Positions 41,721-48,195 of a stretch of 48,195 nucleotides of DNA are shown here, in pieces. The notes beneath the pieces are model-generated. The model worked only from the letters and a program-made list of their open reading frames with translations, did not search any database and had not been told where the DNA came from. The stretch is from Bacteroides sp. UBA939 (GTDB lineage: Bacteria; Bacteroidota; Bacteroidia; Bacteroidales; Bacteroidaceae): positions 717-48,911 of the forward strand of contig NZ_DBDF01000064.1 in NCBI RefSeq assembly GCF_002293435.1. The letters are read 5' to 3'. Both the position numbers and the translations under genes were made by a program. The number at the start of each line of letters is the position of its first letter. Position 1 is the stretch's first letter.

Positions 41721-44444
41721 ATGGCTATACTTCAACAACCGGATACACTTTCGCTGAGTATGAATATCAGGAAATTCCTGATAAGTTCTACTCAGCAGGT
41801 TTCTTTTGTCCTCAAACAAGGAACGGAAGAAATCATATCGCACCTTTATGATCCTGACGAAAACAATCAGGTTGAGATTGATATCCGTGACATCGTTCAT
41901 GGACGTTTATCATATCACCTGCAGGAAGCAATATCGGTTTATGAGCAAACGATGCTCGCCGCTGATTTTACGGCTGTGGTGGATGGTACGGAAGTTACGT
42001 TTCGCGTTATACGCGCGGGCGTTGACCGGTTGGCGGACTCTGCCGCAAATTTCCTTACCCAGAATTTTCTAACCTGGCAGCCATCGACTAAGGCGGTTAC
42101 TTATTACTCTCCGGAGTTCTTGACCTATTATGCTGTAGTCGCCGGTTGCGTGAAGCTTCGTGCGTACTTCACGGATGATTCCGGAACCGCTGTATCTCAA
42201 ACAGAATTAACCTTGGCTGAATTGACTGCCGGTAAAGCATATACCATACCTTTACAGTATAGTATCGCTGTAGGATTGCTTAATGACAGGAAGCCGGCAT
42301 ATTATGATGTGTGGGTGGAAAATGCCTCCGGTCAACGTCTTACATACATTCAACGGTATTATGCCGATATCGCCAAGTCCATTGAAGAGGACTGGGTTTT
42401 ATTCGAGAATTCCCTTGGCGGGCTTGATACGTTTCGGGCTTACGGCAAGCTACAGCTTAAGGCTGAACATGTACATAACATCGTTGAGATTGACGAAACG
42501 AGTATCGAATATCGTATCGATACGGAACGCAAGTACCAAAAGAATACCGGTCACTTGAATCGCGAAGAAAGCCGCTGGTTGCTTGATTTCTTTCCGTCAC
42601 AGAGAAAATACATTTACACCGGTAGTTATTTGCGTGCTATTGTTGTGGTAGGGAGTGATGTAACTGGTAATCTTCGTACATTGCCTTCCAACTATTCTTT
42701 TACTTATAAATTTGCGGATGCCCGGCCGTTGTTAAATCTTCCACGTAAGGATGTTCCGGCGGACATGCTCAATATTACAATACCTGATGCCGGGTCTTTT
42801 ACGTTACCCCCTCGGTTAGCTGAAGTACCACGGCTTCCGTTATCTGAGGGGGTACTCTTTCCGGTTCAAAATCCGTATTCTGAGAAATGGGGTATTACGA
42901 CGGCGGAAGCATTTGCTGATTTTGTAGGGCAAAGGCTTTCTTCACTTGTCGGTTCCGGTGGCGGGGTTGGTCATCAGCATGAAAATATGGACTTGCTGAA
43001 TTTGCTTAGTTATGTGGCAGAATACTTGTTAGTTGGCGGAAAGAAAATTAAAGCCGGTTATGCGGATGTAGCAGGGGATATAGAGGGGGATAAGTACATT
43101 CGGAAAGACACCCCTGACAGTACCAATTTCCTCTTGGAATTGTTAGGCGGTTTACAGGTTGGCGAAGCCATAGACTCACTAATCGCGGGCAAGGGCATAA
43201 TCGCGGATATATTGGGGAGGATACAGGCGTCCCGGATAGAGATCCGGGACTCGCTAATCGTTTTACGCCTAATCATCAACGAAATCCAAGCCATGTCCGG
43301 AGACTTCAGTTTTTCGGATTGTGGCACCATCGAAAAGGTGGAGCAACTGGATGACTCCACTTATAAACTATGGATAGAGAAACGCACGGACACCGACTGG
43401 ACGAACCTTGATGTAAATGATGTGATGTTATCCATCATCAATACATTGCTTACCGGCGGCACCGATTATTATTCATCCTGGTTCCGTTGTGTATCCAAGA
43501 ATGTAAATGACAATACCCTGACGGTAGTCCTCTATCCGGACACCGAAGTACCGGGAGGCAAGAACTACCCACCGGTGGAAGGGTATAACATCACCCGCAA
43601 GGGCAATGCCGTGATGCCTGATGCCGGTGAACTTCCGAACGAACGTGCGCAAAGCTGGCTGCTCTCGTCCCGTGAGGGGCGGATCATGTTTCTGCAAAAC
43701 GTCTACAAGCCCATCCTGGAGGATTACAACTATGCCCTGACTATCGGCAGGTTCCCGAAACTGAAAGCCCTTGAGAGCCTGCCATTGTCAGACAGCGATA
43801 CCGGTATATACGCAAAGAATATCGTCGCGGAGAACTTCTATCAAATTGACCATAACGGAGACGTGGTACCATCCAAGGTTGACCGCGGTGAATGGTCTTT
43901 AGAAATAGCTCAGGGAGTGTCACCCTACCGCAATGTCGCCCATGAACGGTTAACCGAAGCAGGTGCCACTTATACGCTGTTGGAGCAGCACACCGTCTAC
44001 CACTTTGGCTGCAAATGGGGCTGCCTGATTGATAAGACTACTGAAGAACCGGAATGGAACTCTGCCGGATGGGTATTGCTTGAAGGCGACAAGAACTACC
44101 ATCTTGACTTTACTTCCACCTCCGGATGGCAGTTTTTCAAGAGCAATGTGAATACCGATATAGCAGCTGTGGTGACTTATGGCAACCGTGATATCACCAA
44201 TGTATTAATGGCTTCCACAGGCATAGAGATAGAGTGGTTGCGTGATACCGGCAATGTCCCTGCCGATAATAGTTGGAAACCTACCTACGTGGATGGACAG
44301 AAACATGTCATCCACCTGGTACCCGGTGATATGGGCAGCGAGTGGGGGTTATCGGTACGCACGGTGAAATTCATCTGCCGGGTGTTCATCCCGGTAGGCG
44401 GAGAAATGGAGAAAGTAGAAAATTATGTTGGATTTAAAATTTAA
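41721..44444 (+). CDS. Large tail-tip / fibre protein
   Basis: A 907-residue protein. The N-terminal 450 residues are beta-rich with repeated aromatic and acidic residues; the middle (about 490-540) is helical, with SLIAGKGIIADILGRIQASRI, as in fibre shafts; the C-terminal part (about 560-907) has ENFYQIDHNGDVVPSKVDRG and beta-sandwich-like segments (DKNYHLDFTSTSGWQFF). Size and position suggest a tail-tip or fibre protein. No reverse transcriptase or variable-repeat template is visible, so there is no sign of diversity generation here. Confidence 0.6.
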   Translation: MAILQQPDTLSLSMNIRKFLISSTQQVSFVLKQGTEEIISHLYDPDENNQVEIDIRDIVHGRLSYHLQEAISVYEQTMLAADFTAVVDGTEVTFRVIRAGVDRLADSAANFLTQNFLTWQPSTKAVTYYSPEFLTYYAVVAGCVKLRAYFTDDSGTAVSQTELTLAELTAGKAYTIPLQYSIAVGLLNDRKPAYYDVWVENASGQRLTYIQRYYADIAKSIEEDWVLFENSLGGLDTFRAYGKLQLKAEHVHNIVEIDETSIEYRIDTERKYQKNTGHLNREESRWLLDFFPSQRKYIYTGSYLRAIVVVGSDVTGNLRTLPSNYSFTYKFADARPLLNLPRKDVPADMLNITIPDAGSFTLPPRLAEVPRLPLSEGVLFPVQNPYSEKWGITTAEAFADFVGQRLSSLVGSGGGVGHQHENMDLLNLLSYVAEYLLVGGKKIKAGYADVAGDIEGDKYIRKDTPDSTNFLLELLGGLQVGEAIDSLIAGKGIIADILGRIQASRIEIRDSLIVLRLIINEIQAMSGDFSFSDCGTIEKVEQLDDSTYKLWIEKRTDTDWTNLDVNDVMLSIINTLLTGGTDYYSSWFRCVSKNVNDNTLTVVLYPDTEVPGGKNYPPVEGYNITRKGNAVMPDAGELPNERAQSWLLSSREGRIMFLQNVYKPILEDYNYALTIGRFPKLKALESLPLSDSDTGIYAKNIVAENFYQIDHNGDVVPSKVDRGEWSLEIAQGVSPYRNVAHERLTEAGATYTLLEQHTVYHFGCKWGCLIDKTTEEPEWNSAGWVLLEGDKNYHLDFTSTSGWQFFKSNVNTDIAAVVTYGNRDITNVLMASTGIEIEWLRDTGNVPADNSWKPTYVDGQKHVIHLVPGDMGSEWGLSVRTVKFICRVFIPVGGEMEKVENYVGFKI

Positions 44445-44449
44445 AGATT

Positions 44450-45649
44450 ATGCCTATACAAACCCAACCCCAAGTTACACAGGTACATATTGACCCATAT
44501 TCGTTCCTTGCCGAGATACAAGTGTTATCCGGCAACCCTGTGCAGAACTACAACAAGGATACGAATGAGTACGAACCTGACCGCTCGCTCATTCCCTGCG
44601 TACTCATGCCTTATATCTCCGTCATGGATCCGGAAGGTTTGATGAACGGCAGCCAGGCAATCACCGGTGCAGAATGGTACGAAGGCGCCCCGAAAGCAAA
44701 CGGCAGTAACCGCATAGTCAACAATGACGACTACGCCATATCCGCTACCGGCAAGCCCGCGTACTCGCTAACCGTGAGAAAGAATATTGACTACAATTCC
44801 CCGGTGGAGATATACTGTATCTTCTCCATCACGGACAAGCGCAAGAATACGCAGGAGAAGTTTGAACGCAGCATCCCGTTCCGGACAACCCTCTTCGACT
44901 CAAACAACTATTCCCTGAAGATTAACCGTCCGAAGGGGTGGACAATCAACCCGCTTGAGGTAACACCGAACAGTAAGGGCGAGTGGCTGTTTGATATCAC
45001 CGCCCAGGTGTATTCCGGGGAGGATAAGGTAGCGGACACCAACGCCGCCTACTGGTGGCAGGTTCTTGACGGCACCGCATGGCGTGACTTCACGGATGAT
45101 GAACTGGAAATATGTGTCTCCGGCAAGAATGCGAACGGTACCTGGGGGAGAACCCTTACGCTGGATGCCCGGTTCTTCCGTAACATCTCCGTACGTGTCC
45201 GCGGCGCATATTACACCGGCGCACGCCCGTCTTCCCCTACCTCAGACGAGATGCAGGCAACCACCTCCATCAAGGTGGAGATGCCCGGCACGCTGCGCGC
45301 CGATATCCGGCAGACAAAGGGAGTGAAACTCACATCCCGGATGAATACGCCCGTAGGCTACGAATGTATCCTGTCGTACAACAAGCAGCTTATCGGTACC
45401 AATAAGGACGATTTGTTTATCATCGACTGGCACGCGAAGTCCGCCAAGCCGGGCAGTGACGCCGTAAACGTCGGACGCGGCAGGACTGTGGAGTTTATCC
45501 CCTCGAACTATTCGTTCGATCCCCTGTATCCAATCTCGGTGTACGCGTCAATAAGGATGTACGCGGTTACCGCATTGGTAACCAACGCCGAAAACAAGGT
45601 ATTGTCCATGAGTGATGGCAAATTAGTAATAATTTCTAAATATGAGTAA
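44450..45649 (+). CDS. Fibre-associated beta-rich protein
   Basis: A 399-residue protein of repeated beta-sandwich-like segments. The start PIQTQPQVTQVHIDPYSFLA and VQNYNKDTNEYEPDRSLIP share a pattern with the gene at 46005 (VQRYNKGTAVFIPDF), suggesting paralogy. Probably a component of tail fibre or adhesin. It is 5 bp after the previous gene. Confidence 0.55.
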   Translation: MPIQTQPQVTQVHIDPYSFLAEIQVLSGNPVQNYNKDTNEYEPDRSLIPCVLMPYISVMDPEGLMNGSQAITGAEWYEGAPKANGSNRIVNNDDYAISATGKPAYSLTVRKNIDYNSPVEIYCIFSITDKRKNTQEKFERSIPFRTTLFDSNNYSLKINRPKGWTINPLEVTPNSKGEWLFDITAQVYSGEDKVADTNAAYWWQVLDGTAWRDFTDDELEICVSGKNANGTWGRTLTLDARFFRNISVRVRGAYYTGARPSSPTSDEMQATTSIKVEMPGTLRADIRQTKGVKLTSRMNTPVGYECILSYNKQLIGTNKDDLFIIDWHAKSAKPGSDAVNVGRGRTVEFIPSNYSFDPLYPISVYASIRMYAVTALVTNAENKVLSMSDGKLVIISKYE

Positions 45650-45657
45650 ATAGACTT

Positions 45658-46008
45658 ATGAATTATCTGTTAGTTAAACCGGAAGAGCTGGACGGTCAGG
45701 GTTATGACTACCGGTATGCGGAGCGCATCCCGGACGGTCGCGTAATCCTGCCGCCCAGCGCCTTGAGGGTGCTTTCCAATTTTACGCCTGAGATACTCTC
45801 TGACGACAAGTTGAAAGCCCTGATCAAAGAACAAAAGGAAAGCGGTCTGTACAATCCTCCCGAAGACGGGTTGGCGGACGGGACGCAGGGTGAAGAACCG
45901 GGAACCGGTAGAAGTGGCAACAATGGTGACTCTCCGGGCGAAGACATTGCTACGGAAGAACCGGCTTCTACTGAAAGTCCCGTCATGGAGGAAGGAGGCG
46001 AACCATGA
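45658..46008 (+). CDS. Small acidic linker-type protein
   Basis: A 116-residue protein with a folded N-terminal half (MNYLLVKPEELDGQGYDYRY) and an acidic, glycine/serine/glutamate-rich tail. Overlaps the next gene by ATGA. Possibly a fibre chaperone or joining peptide. Confidence 0.5.
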   Translation: MNYLLVKPEELDGQGYDYRYAERIPDGRVILPPSALRVLSNFTPEILSDDKLKALIKEQKESGLYNPPEDGLADGTQGEEPGTGRSGNNGDSPGEDIATEEPASTESPVMEEGGEP

Positions 46009-47075
46009 AAATAGAAGGAGGGTTTACCCTCATAGCCTTAATGGATGGTACCACCATCAACGGGATGTTACGCGTGGAAGGTACTCCGCTTGTGCAGCGG
46101 TACAACAAGGGCACAGCCGTCTTTATCCCTGACTTTGAAGCGTTGGCTGAGAACAGCCGGCCCACGGTTGCGGTTATCCTGCGTGATATCTCCGACGGTG
46201 ATATCCTTATCCCTAACACCATTGAGTACCGGTACAATGACTTGTTGCTGACATTCGGCAGCAACGGGCTGTCTACGAATGCCGGCATGGTCGGCTTTTT
46301 CAAGAAGATAGACGCTTATAGCACGACTATCGGCGGTACCACTTACCAGGTATCGGCGTTGCGTGTGATGAAGAACCTTGTACCAATCTCCGGATATGAC
46401 AATGACCGGATCACTGTTTCCGGAACGGTTGAGATTGCCGGCTCTTCCATTGCGTTCAAGGGCTTGTCAAAGGAAGTCGTTATCCAGGAGAGTACCGGTA
46501 ACCAGTATGACGTGCTGGTATCCAACAACAAGGGTTCGCAGCTTCTTGCCGCAGGTGAATCCCTGACCGAGACGGCGCGCATCTTCAAGGATGGCGTCGA
46601 AATCACCGACTACACGGGATTTACATTCCAATGGGTGAAGATGCTCGGCGCCGGTGATACCAACATGGGTACTGCGCGTACACAGGCGGTCACTACGAAC
46701 GATGTGGACAATGTACTGAAGCTGCGCTGTGATGTGAAACTGAACGGTTCCCTGGTGGCTTCCGGCTATGACGAAGTGACCGACTTTTCCGATCCCTATT
46801 ATCTTATCCTGAAGATAACCGGGATAACCGGCAATACGGTCAGGAAGGGAGAGACAGCGACTATTACGCCTGTTGCCGCCAAGCGGAGCACAGGTGAGGA
46901 AGTGCCGTCACTCATTACAAGCTGGACATTCTCTTTCAAGGATAATGCCGGCGCCGCGTTTATCCTTACCGGTAAGAGCGCCGCTACATTCACGGGAACT
47001 AACGCGAAGGTGACTTATGAGGATATGGTACGCGCTAAGATGGGTATATCAGGCTCTATCAGCGGAACTGCGTAA
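46005..47075 (+). CDS. Beta-rich fibre/adhesin-like protein
   Basis: A 356-residue protein with Ig-like segments (FTFQWVKMLGAGDTN, then VDNVLKLRCDVKLNGSLVASGY) and many glycine/threonine strands. Related in the start segment to 44450. It probably forms part of the adhesion device that meets the Bacteroides capsule or outer membrane receptor. Confidence 0.55.
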   Translation: MKIEGGFTLIALMDGTTINGMLRVEGTPLVQRYNKGTAVFIPDFEALAENSRPTVAVILRDISDGDILIPNTIEYRYNDLLLTFGSNGLSTNAGMVGFFKKIDAYSTTIGGTTYQVSALRVMKNLVPISGYDNDRITVSGTVEIAGSSIAFKGLSKEVVIQESTGNQYDVLVSNNKGSQLLAAGESLTETARIFKDGVEITDYTGFTFQWVKMLGAGDTNMGTARTQAVTTNDVDNVLKLRCDVKLNGSLVASGYDEVTDFSDPYYLILKITGITGNTVRKGETATITPVAAKRSTGEEVPSLITSWTFSFKDNAGAAFILTGKSAATFTGTNAKVTYEDMVRAKMGISGSISGTA

Positions 47076-47085
47076 ATTGTATGGT

Positions 47086-48108
47086 ATGGTACTGACAGGA
47101 ACAATTTACTTGACAAGTGAGAGTGAGCGCCTTTGGATTGGCGTGAATCCGGAGACGGTGTCCCTGGATGCCAATAACATCCAGGCGGCTCCGCTGGACA
47201 TCCGGTTCTGGTCGGGCGAGGGTAGCGGAAAAACGTCACTGACGGCTTATCTCACACTGAAAGTGGAGAGCGTGGTAGGTAGCAGTGTCACGACGCTATA
47301 TACCTACAATTCGTCCGGAGTGGTGAGTTCGTATAGCTACACGATACCATCGGATAAGTATCCGACAGCTAACCGCATCAGTATCCACGCTTACGGGGAT
47401 GCAGCCCGGAGCAAGGAAATTGACGGCAAGCAGGTGAACATTGTGGTTGCCAATCCTATACCGTTTCCCAGACCGGACGCTTGGAGCACGGGTAATATCT
47501 ATAAGAATGGCGAGTTCTTTCTGCTTGACAATGTAGTATATATGTGGAGCAGCCGTGTTCCCGGCAACACACCGACTGATCCAAAAACATGGATACAGAA
47601 CAATCCGAATAGTGGGCTTTGGACGCCTTACCAGGAGTATGCATTGCTTGCCACACAGGTATTGCTTGCTAAATTTGCTTTGATGGGTTCGGCGGTGTTC
47701 AAGGATGAATTCATGTTTTCCCAGCAGGGTGTTGATGCGGATGGTAATCCAACGTCTGATTACCGGGGATTTGGTACGGCTGATTTTACACCGAATTTAT
47801 TACTTGATTTCCTGCAAGGTAAAATTATAGCCAATAGAGCTGAAATTAATTCTACGGGGGAAAGCAGCGGAATTTCCATCTCTGACGGCAGTTTTCGCAT
47901 TTTAGGTTATCTTTTGGGAAACCAATCCTATATGGCAAGTTTCGGAGTTGGCATGCTACGAACCGGTAATCCTCAAATTCCGTATGCTATTTCCCTGCAA
48001 GCAAATTTAAAAGGGATTCCAAAGATTCCCGGTATTATACCGCTCTCGAACTTAGAAGTTGGAGACTTATATGTGGATGCTGACGGATTTGTGAAAATGA
48101 AGTTATAA
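47086..48108 (+). CDS. Tail fibre / adhesin-like protein
   Basis: A 340-residue protein; the ATG at 47086 is used because upstream codons overlap the previous gene. An N-terminal beta domain (VLTGTIYLTSESERLWIG), a middle with VYMWSSRVPGNTPTDPKTWI, and a C-terminal part with FTPNLLLDFLQGKIIANRAEI and a GXXGXX-like end. It is the last recognisable tail gene before the window edge. Confidence 0.55.
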   Translation: MVLTGTIYLTSESERLWIGVNPETVSLDANNIQAAPLDIRFWSGEGSGKTSLTAYLTLKVESVVGSSVTTLYTYNSSGVVSSYSYTIPSDKYPTANRISIHAYGDAARSKEIDGKQVNIVVANPIPFPRPDAWSTGNIYKNGEFFLLDNVVYMWSSRVPGNTPTDPKTWIQNNPNSGLWTPYQEYALLATQVLLAKFALMGSAVFKDEFMFSQQGVDADGNPTSDYRGFGTADFTPNLLLDFLQGKIIANRAEINSTGESSGISISDGSFRILGYLLGNQSYMASFGVGMLRTGNPQIPYAISLQANLKGIPKIPGIIPLSNLEVGDLYVDADGFVKMKL

Positions 48109-48195
48109 TATTAAACAAAAAAAGACTAAAAACAAATTGTTAAACTTGGGCGGTTTTAATAATAGAAGAAACGCCCGTTAAATATACCATTATGG
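48109..48195 (+). other. Intergenic stretch at right edge
   Basis: A-rich spacer with GGGCG (48148-48152) and CGCCC (48172-48176) able to pair. A possible ATG at 48192 may begin the next phage gene outside the window. Confidence 0.35.

Noticed and set aside
41721..48108. Diversity-generating target in the fibre genes
   Set aside because: No reverse transcriptase, template repeat or adenine-biased variable repeat is visible in the window.
8200..48195. Mu-like transposable phage
   Set aside because: No DDE transposase or MuB-like ATPase was found; the left end shows a repressor/Cro-type switch and a primase-helicase instead.
1..48195. CRISPR array
   Set aside because: No regularly spaced identical repeats; the CGTACG sites are short and irregular.

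Overview
The window is a Bacteroides-type chromosome segment (order Bacteroidales) that runs into a temperate tailed phage. The host signs are promoters of the Bacteroidales form (TTTG-like -33, 19 nt spacer, TAnnTTTG -7), a SusD-era style saccharolytic cluster (secreted esterase and GH2 beta-galactosidase), a DUF1460 cell-wall amidase-like protein, and signal peptides ending in AQ. No species is claimed.

Host part, 1-8145: an OPT-family oligopeptide transporter, a secreted alpha/beta hydrolase and a secreted GH2 beta-galactosidase form one co-directional run. A nested REP-like inverted repeat follows, then the DUF1460 gene with its own promoter and a convergent Fic-domain gene whose catalytic histidine position reads glutamine. 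The host/phage junction most likely lies between about 8146 and 8513, but no integrase or second att copy is present, so the exact end cannot be fixed.

Phage control and replication, 8232-16632: a leftward repressor with a coiled-coil tail (8891-8514) is divergent from a Cro-like gene; repeated operator sequences lie between and inside them. Rightward early genes are mostly small and unknown, but include a LuxR/GerE-type HTH protein, a DUF2829 (Tad2-like) protein that probably counters Thoeris defence, and a 1024-residue zinc-finger/Toprim/SF3-helicase primase. A terminator ends this operon at about 15640, followed by a non-coding stretch with a dense array of CGTACG-like sites (candidate origin or operator cluster).

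Virion part, 16736-48195: modules come in an unusual order. Protease (with a fused coiled-coil, scaffold-like segment) and capsid (with a C-terminal Ig/PEGA-like domain) precede the two small terminase candidates and the large terminase; the portal lies 3 kb further on. Tail genes follow: tail completion, a 1449-residue tape measure, baseplate/distal tail and fibre-like proteins, running off the right end. Two cargo islands interrupt the late genes: hicBA-radC-comF on the minus strand (24407-26467) between terminase and portal, and a set of membrane/secreted 'moron' genes (30886-32874) bounded by two identical terminators, each followed by a promoter.

The most striking signal is a family of four late promoters with the same layout: GTCCTT, exactly 21 nt, then TAnnnTTG, at 17187, 27185, 34048 and 41668. 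Each stands at the head of one virion module, which suggests one phage-specific late regulator. The repressor/operator system, the Tad2-like gene, the CGTACG array and the duplicated terminator-promoter cassette are further leads. No integrase, endolysin, tRNA, CRISPR array or reverse transcriptase was found in the window.
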